64,000 bases of DNA, from contig OW121744.1 in assembly GCA_933228675.1 (NCBI GenBank), positions 21,416,536-21,480,535 on the forward strand. Reading direction: 5' to 3'. This document shows, piece by piece, positions 1-11,537 of this stretch; position 1 is the stretch's first letter; the number at the start of each line of letters is the position of its first letter. Source of the DNA: Stomorhina lunata (Eukaryota > Arthropoda > Insecta > Diptera > Rhiniidae). A model generated the notes under the pieces. The model was not told the DNA's origin, made no database searches, and saw nothing but the letters and a program-made list of their open reading frames with translations. A program made the translations under genes and the position numbers.

Positions 1-33
1 AATACCCTTTCCACCTATGGTGGTGAAGGGTAT
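1..33 (+). mobile_element. 3' end fragment of dispersed element (copy 1)
   Basis: The first 33 bases form an imperfect dyad (ATACCCTT, CCACC, then GGTGG, AAGGGTAT) and match the end of the fuller copy at 1471-1503 almost base for base. The rest of the element lies outside the window. The terminal foldback recalls Helitron-like non-autonomous elements, but the family is not established. Confidence 0.7.
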
Positions 34-701
34 AACAACATCGAACAAAAAACGCCACAATTCCAGAGAATAGATTTTATTTAGCAACACACAATAACCA
101 TATAACTATAACGATAAAAAAGCACTAAACGTGCTTTTACAATTAAAATTAAATACTTTAAGATGAATAGCGAAAACATGACACAGAGTGTGGCATGCAA
201 CAAACTACCAACATATTGGTGGTGTTGATAGCTAAACGAATTTGTTGCTGGCTGCTGCTGCTGCCTCTGTTGTTGTACCTAATCTTGGTGGGGCCAAATG
301 ATAAAGCAGCAACAAATTTGCAACATTTAAACAATCATATTAAAATGAATGGTAGCTCTTATGATTTTTTAAAAGTTGCAGTCAAAATTTTTGCAAAAAA
401 ATATGTTAAAAGAATGAAGGACAGACTGAAAATTATTTATTTGCGAACAGCAGGCGGTTATTAGTTAAATTGTAAATGAGGTGTGAAGTTGTTATGATAA
501 TTAATTTGATTATTTTTAATTTCTTATATTAAAAAAAAATATGTTCAAAGCTTTTTTCTATGAGGACAGGAGTGGATCAAATCGTTAACTTTTAAGTTCC
601 CCTACCTCGTCTAGCCGGAACTCAAAACAAAATTTCTATCAAATGTCAAAAAAAAAATGGATATACTAAATGAAAAGTCAACACTTGATTAGGACATAAA
701 A
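34..701. other. Spacer, no supported gene
   Basis: AT-rich sequence with a CAA/CTG-rich patch around 195-320. That patch opens an 89-codon frame (195-464) with a leucine-rich, signal-like N-terminus. The hydrophobic stretch comes from the trinucleotide run, so I do not call a gene. The 570-640 part is slightly less AT-rich and unrecognised. Confidence 0.5.
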
Positions 702-1506
702 CAAGTAAGAAAGCGCTAAAGTCGGTCAAGCCGACCATACGATACCCTTCACCACTAAGGTCAAAGGTGTTATTTTTCCTGTATAAAGACAAATATTTGC
801 TAAATTTTGCCATCATACAAACATTTTCTCAAAACGTATATATTCAACCTGTTTCCGTCATTTGGACTTATATGAGAGCTAGGGTCAAATTTGGACCGAT
901 TATCTCGAAATTTGGCAAATTGATTACAGTTGTTACAAAAATTATGTATGCAAAAAATAAACTCAAAATTTTCATTATCTTTAGATTTACGAGCGTTTTA
1001 GTGATTTTTTGTCTCATTTAGTGCGTTTTTGAAGAAGAGTTTGTATGGGAGCTATGGTCAAATGTGGACAGATTTCAACGAAATTTGGTACAGTGATTTA
1101 AGTTTACATAAGCAGTATCTGTTTTAAATTTCATGAAAAAATATTGATATTTGTGGCCAATATAGCAATTCCGGGAAGTGGGACCTATGGGAGGTACCAT
1201 AAATAATGGACCGATTTTGAAAAATTTCAATAGCCATGGTCCCATTATCAAAAAACAAAATATCTGTGCCAAATTTCTTATCAAATCGAATTATCTTTAG
1301 AATTGCGACCTGTAGTTTGATTACAAGGTTTACATGGGGGTCCAGCCAGACGGACGGACGGACGGACATCGCTAAATCGACTCAGAAAGTGATTCTAAGT
1401 CCATTGGTATACTAAAAGGTGGGTCTAAGACAAATATTTCTATGCGTTACAAACATCAGCACAAACTTATAATACCCTTTCCACCTATGGTGGTGGAGGG
1501 TATACA
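702..1506 (+). mobile_element. Dispersed non-autonomous element, near full-length copy
   Basis: The left end near 702-750 carries a small hairpin (GTCGG, then CCGAC) followed by GATACCCTTCACCAC. The right part has four GGAC steps (about 1352-1368), CTAAATCGACTCAG, a conserved block including TCTAAGTCCATTGGTATAC, and the terminal foldback at 1471-1505. The right about 180 bp recurs inverted at 22137-22316 and the last 33 bp recur at window position 1. Open frames inside (for example 1075-1284 and 1124-1369 on the minus strand) overlap each other and show no domain. This general type of repeat (GTCC runs, CGACTCAG, ATACCC ends) is widespread in higher flies. It is non-coding; Helitron-like origin is one possibility. 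Confidence 0.7.
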
Positions 1507-2249
1507 AACTTCATCGAGTTCGTATTTTTTTCGCCTATGCACTTCGCTTGGCTGTCTTTTTTCTAACACTTAACGAAATTTCTTCTTTATTTACAAAACA
1601 CTTCGTTTGGCTAGATTTTTATCTTTAGCTTAAATAAAGATCTATATCTCTTAATTTCTCACACTTTGTTTGGCTGGCTTATTTTTTACACTAGATAAAG
1701 GTATAATAAGAAAGTTTGATCTATTTAGATAAAGATATAATAAGAAATTTTGAAAAAATTTATCTCCTTTTTATAAATACAAAAGTTCTTAAAAATTTGT
1801 ATACTAAGTGTATTGCACTAGATATGTATTCAAAATTAATGACTATAATTTGTTCCTTACATTTAACCTAAACTACGCTCCTGCCTTACAAAATATTCAT
1901 TTTTATAACTGCATTTTTTTTATTAACTATTTTAATTCATTCTTTAGCAAATATTGCTTTTGTTAATTAAATATTTAGATAAATCATAAAATTATTAAAA
2001 TTCATTTTTATTATCAAAATAATAAAAAAGCGGTTTGCTTTACTTTAATCTGAGAACAAAGTAAAAAAAATTGTTTATTATCTTGATTTTTTTGAAATAA
2101 ATATTTAATTTCATGCCACAATTGTGTTATACTTATACATATGTAAATATTTGTATGTTAATTATTTATTGAATAACAAAGTGAGAAGTATTTATCATAA
2201 ATAAATCATAGTCATAATAATAACAACAAAATAGGTAAGAAAAATAAAA
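1507..2249. other. Spacer, no supported gene
   Basis: AT-rich sequence. A degenerate motif around CACTTCG(C/T)TTGGCT occurs about three times between 1540 and 1680 (for example 1541, 1600, and CACTTTGTTTGGCT near 1662), suggesting a decayed short repeat of roughly 60 bp. Nothing else is recognisable. Confidence 0.5.
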
Positions 2250-4706
2250 ACAGAAATTTTTTTAAAAATTTTCTATAAAAATAGGAAATTTTAGAAAAAT
2301 TTCCTATAAAAATAAGAAGTTTTGAAAAAATTTCCTATAAAAATAAGAAATTTTGGAAAATTTTCCTATACACATAAAAAAGTTTTGAAAAAATTTCCTA
2401 TAAAACTCAAAAAAAAATTTCTATAGAAATAAGAAATCTTTGAAAAATTTTTTTTAAAAAATAAGAAATTTTTGAAAATTTTCAAATAAAAATAAGAAAT
2501 TTTTGAAAAAATTCCTTTTAAAATAGGAAATTTTTAAAAAATATTCTACAAAAATAAGAAATTATTAAACAATTTCCCTTAAAAATTAGGAATTTTTTCA
2601 TAATTTCCTAAAAAAGTAAGAAATTTTTGAAAAAATTCCTGTACAAAAAAAAAATCCAAACAAATAAGAAATTGTTAAAAGTTACCTATAAAAACAAAGA
2701 AACTTACAAAAAATTTCTTATCAAAATAAGAAATTTTTAAAAATTTCCCATAGAAATAAGAATTTTTTGAAAAATTTCCTATAAAAATTATGAATTTTTG
2801 AAAAAATTCCTATAAAATAACAAAATTTAAAAAAAAGAATTCTCTAAAAATAAAAAAAATTTTTACAAATTTTCTAAAAAAATAAAATTTTTTTTTAAAA
2901 TTTCCTATAAAAATAAGAAATTTTTGAAAAATTTTCTATAAAAATAAAACATTTTTGAAAAATTTCCTATAAAAAAAAATAAATTTTCAAAAAATTTCCC
3001 ATAAAAATAAGAATCTTGAAAAATTTCCTATAAAAATAAGAAGGTTTTGAAAAATTTTCTAAAAAAATAAGAAATCTTTGAAAAATTTCCTACAAAAATA
3101 AGAAATTTTTGAAGAATTTCCTAAAAAAATTAGAAATTTTTAAAAATTTCCTAAAAAAATTAGAAATTTTTAAAAATTTTCTTATAAAAAAAATTGTTGT
3201 TTTTAAATCTCCTAAGAAAATAAGACATTTTTGGAAAATTTCCTATAAAAATAAGAAATTTTTGAAAAAAATCCCATAAAAATACCAAATTTTTTAAAAA
3301 AATTCCTATAAAAATTAGAAATTTTTGAAAAATTTTCTAAAAAAAGTTTCCCACAAAAATAAGAAATTTTTGAAAAATGTTCTTAAAAAATTATAAATTA
3401 TTAAAAAATTTCATAAAAAAAATTAGAAATTTTTAAAAATTTTCTTATAGAAGAAATAAATATTTTAAAAATCTCCTATAAAAGAAAAGTTGAAAAATTT
3501 TTTTATAAAAATAAGAAATTTTTGAAAAATTTCCTATATAAATAAGAAATTTTTAAAAAATTTCCTACAAAAATAAGAAATTTTTGAAAAATTTTCTATA
3601 AAAACAAGAATGTTTTAAAAAATTTTCTATAAAAATTAGGAATTTTTAAAAAACTTCCTAAAAAAAAATAGTTTTTAAAAATTTCCTAAAAAAAAATAAT
3701 TTTTTTTTTTAATTTCCTAAAAATATAAGAAATGTTTGAGAAAATTTCTATTAAAATAAGAAATTTTTGAAAAATTTCTTATAAAAATAAGAAATTTTTA
3801 AAAAATTTCCTATAAACATAAGAAATTTTTAAAAAATTTCCTATAAAAATAAGAAATTTTTCAAAAATTTCCTATAAAAATAAGAAATTTTTCAAAAATT
3901 TCCTATAAAAATAAGAAAGTTTTGAAAAATTTCCCATAAAAATACCAAAAAAGTTCTTATAAAAATAGGAACTTTTTGTAAAATGTCCTATCAAAATAGC
4001 AAATTTTTGAAAAATTTCCTATAAAATTAAGAAATTTTTGAAGAATTTCCTATAAAAATAGAAAATATTAAAAAATTTCCCATAAAAATAAGAAATTTTT
4101 GAAAAATTTTCTATAAAATTAAAAAAATTTTGAAAAATTTCCTATAAAGATTAGAATTTCTAAATAATTTCCTAAAAAAATAAGAAATTTTCTAAAGAAA
4201 TAAAAAATTTTAAAAAATTTCCTCTAGAAATAAGAAATTTTTAACAAATTTCCTATAAAGATAAGAAATTTTTGAAAAATTTACTAAAAAAAAATAAAAA
4301 AAAAATTGAAAAATTTTCAATAAAAATAAAAAAAAATTCTTATAAAAATAAGACATTTTTGAAAATTTTCTTATGAAAATATGAAACTTTTTCTTATTTT
4401 TATAGGAAATTTTTCAAAAATTTCTTATTTTAATCGGAATTTTTTCAAAAAATTTCTTATATTTATAGGAAATTTTTAAGAAATTCCTTATTTTTATAGA
4501 AAATTTTAAGAAAATTTCAAATTTTTATAGGAAATCTTTCAAAAATTTATTGTTTTTATAGGAAATTAAAAAAAAAAAATTATTTTCCTATAAATTTTTA
4601 AAACATTTCCTACAAATTAGTAAATATTTAAAAAATAAATTTTCTATGAAAGTAGTAAATTTTTGTTAAATTTTCTATAAAAATAGCAAATTTTTGAAAA
4701 ATTTTA
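2250..4706 (-). repeat. Family A tandem array 1 (degenerate, with orientation switches)
   Basis: About 80 diverged units of 25-31 bp built from TTTCCTATAAAAATAAGAAA plus TTTTTGAAAAA. By my convention (a family A unit reads C-linker and TTTT loop on its own strand) most of this block is minus. At about 4384 the units flip to the other strand (TTTTTATAGGAAATTTTTC) until about 4575, then flip back to about 4706. High divergence suggests an old array no longer homogenised. Confidence 0.9.
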
Positions 4707-5794
4707 AAGCTTAAAATTACAAAAGTTATATTTTTTTATAAATTATATTCGAATTTATTATTATTTCCTTACACTGTTCTTACCATTTTAATTCATTATC
4801 TTTGGGTCAGGCATTTCTGATTAATAAATGATTAATGGCGCCTCGTTTTCACTCCAACTCTAGCACCAAAAATCTTTTGACACTTACGATCACGAAATCT
4901 TTGTTCACAATCTCTCATTTTTATAAGCAACAACAATACAAACGATCCACTTAAAAAAAAATCTTTTTATAAAGTAAAAATCAATAAAATATAATCATAA
5001 TTCATTATTGTCTTCTTTTAATCCATTGGGGAATACTTATTCGTGTTTGTAAGTATTTTAACCCCTTCTAAGGCTGCGTTTGCTTGAAAATTTTTAAATA
5101 TCAAATAATAAAAAAAAATTCTTATCTTTTCCCTAGAAATTAACTCGTTTTCCGTTATTTATTGTAACGATAATATTTTATGAGTCTAAACAAAAGGGAA
5201 CTTTATAAATTTCCTTTTATGTTTTTAAAAAATATTATTTCTTTTTGTTTAATAAATTTTTCTGTTAATATTTGTTGAAAATTTATAATGTTTTCCTGAC
5301 ATTTGTTTGTTTGTTGTATCAATGAGTTAAGTTCTTTTTTCTAGTGATTTTTGCTTTTTGATTCTTTGTGTTAATATTTTAAACTTTTTATCTTTATGTC
5401 TTTCAAAAAAAGAAAAAGAGAGTTAGTTTAAAGGTGTCTTTTATCTTATTATTTGAAAAGTTTTTTAACGAAAAAAGGGCGTTTTGTGTTGGTAATCTAT
5501 CATATTCCGTTTGACTTTTATATGACAGTCATCTTTCCGGCATAGGAGGGGCTGAAGGGGAGTTTAAGCTTGTTAAGGTGCATAAACTTTTTAACTGCAT
5601 TATCATTGTATCGCTTGTGGGTTGTCATAAAACACAAACTTTTATATACCAAAACATATATTTCTAAAATTTAGGTCAGAGTTAGGTAATTATTAATGAT
5701 TTATTTACTGTTGAAATTTGTTCAATATTGTTTAGAAAATAAGATATCGAAAAAAGTTAATCACGGAAAATATTAACAACATAAACTTTTTGTC
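4707..5794. other. Spacer, no supported gene
   Basis: Mixed AT-rich sequence, more complex than the arrays (for example 4800-4880 and 5500-5570). No open frame of note, no RNA gene, and no repeat I could pair with another place in the window. Confidence 0.5.
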
Positions 5795-8390
5795 TTTTTG
5801 AAAAATTTCCTATAAAAATAAACAAATTCCTTTAAAAAATTTACTATTCTTATGGGATTTTTTTTTTAATTTTTCTATTTTTATAGAAAATTTTTCAAAA
5901 ATTTTCTATTTTTAAAGGAAATTTTTAAAAAATTTTCTATTTTTATAGAAAATTTTTCAAAAATTTTCAATTTTTAAAGGAAAAACTTTCTATTTTTATA
6001 GGAAATTGTTTAAAAATTTCTATTGTTATAGGAAATTTTTCAAAAATGTTCTATTTTTATAGGAAATTTTTAAAAAAATTTCTATTTTTATAAGAAATTT
6101 TTCAAAAATTTTCTATTTTTATAGGAAATTTTTCAAAAATTTTCTATTTTTATAGGAAATTTTTCAAAAATTTTCTATTTTTATAGGAAATTTTTCAAAA
6201 ATTTTCTATTTTTACAGGAAATTTTTCCAAATTTTTCTATTTGTATAGAAAATTTTACAAAAATTATCAATTTTTATTGGAAAATTTTAAAAAATTTTCT
6301 ATATTTATAGGAAATTTTTTAAAAATTTCTTATTTTTAAAGGAAATTTTTCGAAAATTTTCTATTTTTATAGGAAATTATTCAAAATTTTTCTATTTTTA
6401 TAGAAAATTTTTCAAAAATTATCAATTTTTATAGGAAAATTTTCAAAAATTTTCTATATTTATAGGAAATTTTTTAAAAATTTCTTATTTTTAAAGGAAA
6501 TTTTTCAAAAATTTTTTATTTTTATAGGAAAATTTTCAAAAATTTTCTATTTTAATAGGAAATTTTCAAAAATTTTCTATTTTTATAGGAAATTTTCAAA
6601 AATTTTCTATTTTTGTAGGAAATTTTTCAAAAATTTTCTATTTTTATAGGATATTTTTCACAAATTTTCTATTTTTATAGGAAATTTTTCAAAAATTTTC
6701 TATTTTTATAGAAAATTTTTCAAAAATTTTTTTTATAGGAAATTTTTCAAAAATTTTTTTTTATAGGAAATTTTTCAAAAATTTTTTTTATAGGAAATTT
6801 TTCAAAAATTTTCTATTTTTAAGTAAACTTTTCATAAATTTTTTATTTTTAAAGCAAATTTTTAAAAAATTTATTATTTTTAAAGGAAATTTTTAAAAAA
6901 TTTATTATTTGTATAGTAAATTTTTTAAACATTTCGTCTTTTTATAGAAAATTATCAAAAATTTATTATTTTTGGATAAAATTTTTCAAAATTTTCCATT
7001 TTTAATTTTTATATTTTTATAGGAAAATTTTCAAAAATTTTCTAAATTTTTCACAAATTTCTTATTTTTATAGGAATTTTTTTTTAAATTTTTTTATTTT
7101 TATAGGAAATTTTTCAAAAATTTCTAAGTTTTATAGGAAATTGTTCAAAAGTTTCTTATTTTTATAGAAATTTTTTCAAAAATTTCTTATTTTTATAGGA
7201 AATTTTTCAAAAATTTCTTATTTTTATAAGAATTTTTTCAAAAGTTTCTTATTTTTATAGGAAATTTTTAAAAAATTGCTATTTTTATAGGAAATTTTTC
7301 GAAAATTGGTATTTTTATAGAAAATTTTTAAAAAATGTTCTTAATTTTTTACAAATTTCTTATTTTTATACGAAATTTTTTAAATTTTTTTTATTTTTAT
7401 TGGAAATTTTTCAAAATTTTCTTATTTTTATAGGAAATTTTTCAAAAATTTTATATTTCTATAAGAAATTTTTCAAAAATTTCTTATTTTTATAGGAAAA
7501 TTTTTAAAAATTCCTATTTTTATAAGAAATTTTGTTTAAAATTTTTTTAACTTTTCACAAATTTCTAATTTTTATAGGAAATTTTCAAAAATTTTTTTTA
7601 TTTTTATAGGAAATTTTTTTTTATTTTTATAGAGATTTTTTCAAAAATTTCTGATTTTTAAAGGAAATTTTTCAAAAATTTCTTGTTCTTATAGGAAAAT
7701 TTTCAAAAATTTCTTTTTTTTATAGGAAATTTTTCAAAAATTTCATATTTTTGTAGAAAATTTTTGAAAAATTTTTTATTTCTATATGAAATTTTTAAAA
7801 AATTTTCTATTTTTATAGAAAATTTTTCAAAAATTTCTTATATGTATTGAAAATTTTTCAAAATTTTTAAATTTTTATAGGAAAGTTTTCAAAAATTTCT
7901 TATTTTTATAGAAAATTTTTCAAAAATTTCTTATTTTTATAGGAAATTTTTTAAAAATTTATTTTTTTTTCTATGAAATTTTTTAAAAAATTTCTTATTT
8001 TGGTATTAAATTTTTCATAAATTTATTTTTTTATAGGAAATTTTTCAAAAATATCTTATTTTTATGGGAAGCTTTTCAATAGATTCTTATTTTTTATATT
8101 CAAGTTTTCATAAATTTCTTTTCTTATAGGAAATTTTTTAAAAATTACTTATTTTTATGGGAAAGTTTTCATAAATTTCTTTTTATTGACAGGAAATTTA
8201 TATTTCTATGGGAAATTTTTCAAAAACTTTATATTTTATTGAAAATTGTTCATAAATTTCTTTTTTTATAGGAAATTTTTCGAAAATGTCTTATTTTTCA
8301 AAAAACTGTTATTTTAAAGGAAATTTAAAAAAAAAATTATTTTTATAGAAAATTATTCAAAAATTGGCAATATTTTTAGGACCTTTTTAA
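5795..8390 (+). repeat. Family A tandem array 2
   Basis: About 80 diverged units of about 31 bp. The first one or two units (5795-5850) read in the minus sense and the rest in the plus sense (CTATTTTTATAGGAAATTTTTC), so the array begins with a head-to-head junction. Units from about 6050 to 6700 are the most regular, with TTTCTAT in place of TTTCCTAT; the tail (7950-8390) is strongly degenerate. Confidence 0.92.
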
Positions 8391-9682
8391 ACTAAAAAAA
8401 AATTACACTGAAAAAAATTTAAATCTTACCTTTAATATATAATGTTAATGGGTTTAGGATATTCCGTAATTTTCATTCTTTTAATGTTGAGATAAAACCT
8501 GCAAAGAAATAATGACAAAATTATTTAAGGAACAAATTGTATTTTGAAATTTTAAGAAATTGGTATAAAACATTAAATTTAAGTTACTTTTTGTGAATAA
8601 AAAAAAGTTATTTCCTTTAAAATTTTAGTATAATAAATTTAATGGTGAAGATATAAAATGTGTCATTTATTTAAGCTTTGTTCACTATAGCTGACTTTTT
8701 TCACATATGTTTGTACGTATAAACTGTCATATGTTTAGGCTCATGAGTATCAAATTGTCATTTTATAAAGAATTGATCATTAATGCATTTACACTCGAAG
8801 ATAAATTATATATTCAAATTATATCAAATATTTTCTTCCTCGAATTCCTAACATTTTTATTATTATTTTTATGTCAAATGCTTGTCACTTGAGAATTGAA
8901 TGAACTTAAAGTAATTGAAATTTTTACATGTGTATGACACTTAACATATGATTTTTACACAGGCCATAAGAGTAAATGTTCAAGCTATAAATGTATTTAG
9001 CATTAAAAAATTCGACACGACATGTGTTAAATGATTGCAAATGTGAACAGATCCTACTTTTTTTCCTATTTGTCTTATTTTCAATATAAATAAATTACTT
9101 CGTTTTTTTAGGCTTTCTTAACTTATTAACATTTTAATTATTTTTCTAAGAAATAATTATAATCCTTAGACTGCCATTATCATTACCACTCCCACTTCTT
9201 TTACATATACAAATACATTTTATACATCTTTTATTGTCATCATTTAGTTCCCCTTTAGAACCGCCCTTGTTTAGTGAATGAGTTTGATGAGTAAAAAGTA
9301 TAATTTTACCAAAACGATACCAACTTAATCCCAGTTTAGAATTATCCTGTAAGGCTAAATTAAATTGTATTTTTTATACATACGCATAACATATGGCATC
9401 AACAGCAGCCGCTGCTATCGTCATCATAAGATGAACATCAGCATTATTCTTATCCATACATATAGAAATTTTGAACCCTTTCTTGCATTGTATCCTTCAT
9501 CACTTGCTTTAATGCCAATGTTACTTCATATTAAACTTTAACAATATCTTAAGCTCCTACAACACAAAAGTACCTAAACTTTTTAATATTTTAGCTAAAT
9601 TCATAGTTAAGAGTAAGTAGATGAAAAATAAAACGTTTAAACATTAGGGGTATTCCCGAATTATGCAATAAAACGATCAAAA
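8391..9682. other. Spacer, no supported gene
   Basis: Unique-looking AT-rich DNA. The 61-codon frame at 8707-8892 is hydrophobic and low-complexity; I do not call it. A small CAG/CGC-rich patch lies at 9400-9450. No RNA gene or mobile element recognised. Confidence 0.5.
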
Positions 9683-10411
9683 TACTATAAAAAAATAAGA
9701 AATTTAAAAAAAAAATTCTATCAAAACAAAAAATTTTGTAAAAATATCCTAAAAAATAAGAAAATTTTTAAAAATTTCCTATAAAAATAGGAAATTTTTG
9801 AAAAATTTCCTATAAAAATAGGAAATTTTTTGAAAAATTTCCTATAAAAATAGGAAATTTTTGAAAAATTTCCTATAAAAATAGGAAATTTTTGAAAAAT
9901 TTCCTATAAAAATAGGAAATTTTTGAAAAGTTTTCTATAAAAATAGGAAATTTTTGAAAAATTTTCCTATAAAAATAGGAAATTTTTGAAAAATTTCCTA
10001 TAAAAATAGGAAATTTTTGAAAAATTTCCTATAAAAATAGGAAATTTTTGAAAAATTTCCTATAAAAATAGGAAATTTTTGAAAATTTTCTTATAAAAAT
10101 AGGAAATTTTTGAAAAATTTCTTATAAAAATTTTTGAAAAATTTCCTATAAAAATAGGAAATTTTTGAAAAATTTCCTATAAAAATAGGAAAGTTTTGAA
10201 AAATTTCTTATAAAAATAGGAAATTTTTGAAAAATTTCCTATAAAAATAGGACATTTTTGAAAAATTTCCTATAAAAATAGGAAATTTTTGAAAAATATT
10301 TCCTATGAAAATAGTAAATTGTAGAAATATATCATTTAGAAATAGTAAAATTTAAAAAACTTCCTATAAAAATAGTAAAGTTTTGAAATTTTTGCTATAA
10401 AAATAGTAAAG
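9683..10411 (-). repeat. Family A tandem array 3
   Basis: About 23 units of 31 bp, regular between 9770 and 10300, reading TTTCCTATAAAAATAGGAAA and then TTTTTGAAAAA. This is the reverse complement of the monomer in the array at 11.5-14.5 kb. The ends are degenerate. Confidence 0.95.
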
Positions 10412-11537
10412 GTTGTGAAGTTTTGTGAATACCCGTATTGTAATTTTCAAAAAAAAAAAGAAAAACATTATTTTGTATATTTGCATGTATGTATGACACC
10501 AACAACAGTTGCTGATGTCGCTCAAACTGTTACATTATTAAATATCACACAGAGATTACTCTGGGTAATGGGTAGAAACATCACATCAAAACTTAAGTTC
10601 AAAAATGAAAAAAAAAGCAAAAGAGTATCTAAACGCCAACGCAGCAAAACCAGGAAACACATTCTACCATTTTATCTGTAAGACAGACAGACATTTAACA
10701 CCCTGTTTCCTATTTCGCTATTTAACCCTTTCATACCCATTTTTGCTTATACGAAACTTTTCACACATTCATATTTAAATTACTTTTTTGTGAAAACAGC
10801 TAAATTTGAAGGGATAGTTTTGATATATAATATTTTTTTTGAATTGTGAATTTAATAAACTTTATCTTAGACATAAACCGGCACACATAAATGGTCCTAA
10901 AAGGGTTAATGACACAAACTTTTACATCCTCCTCTAAAGATTTGAATTGTTGTCTCGTTATTTTATGTGTTTTGTAAGCAATTTTAATATTCAAAGTAAA
11001 TTTTCCCAGTTGTTTTTCATTTTCAGTTAAACTTACCCTTAGGCTTTTGATGATGACGTTGATACCAAAAAGCGATAGATGATAATTTCTGAGTGTTATT
11101 GAAAATATTCCTCATAGACAAAGGCAAACAACTCTTTTTCTAGGATTTCAAAGGACAAAGTAATAGGAAGGAAACAAATTGGAATTGTTTTCTTTCGGCT
11201 GTATTTATTTCAAATGAAACGATTATTTCTTCTAGGAAATTTCATCAAAGTGTTGAAGGATCTCAATCATAATATGAATTTAGTATTGAAATATTTTCCC
11301 CAAATTAAAAGGGTGGAGTTGAGTTGGTCGTTAAAGAGTGTTGTAAATATTAAAGAGGAGTGTTCCAATTTATAAACAAATTCATAGAATTTAATATAAT
11401 TTGATTATATTGCGTGAGGAAATATACGATGAAATAATGTTATAAAATAATAAAGATATCGTTAAAAATTAGGAAAAGGAGAAATGTTATTAGGATATAC
11501 ATATGTCGAAATAATTGAAAATTTAATACTATTGTGG
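10412..11537. other. Spacer, no supported gene
   Basis: Includes an 88-codon frame (10415-10681) whose middle (10490-10660) is less AT-rich than its surroundings and ends in a lysine/arginine-rich tail, followed by GACAGACAGACA. It has no recognisable domain, and its first codons lie in an A-run bordering the array. I see no splice or promoter evidence that supports a gene. Confidence 0.45.

Noticed and set aside
195..464. 89-codon frame with leucine-rich N-terminus as a secreted peptide gene
   Set aside because: The hydrophobic run is produced by a CTG/TTG trinucleotide stretch; no domain, no supporting signals, and similar trinucleotide patches occur in fly non-coding DNA.
1075..1369. Overlapping minus-strand frames of 69 and 81 codons
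   Set aside because: They lie within the dispersed repeat and overlap in different phases; the GGAC microsatellite supplies part of the frame.
10415..10681. 88-codon frame with a basic tail
   Set aside because: It starts at the edge of a satellite array, passes through an A-run and has no recognisable domain; its middle is only mildly less AT-rich than the surroundings.
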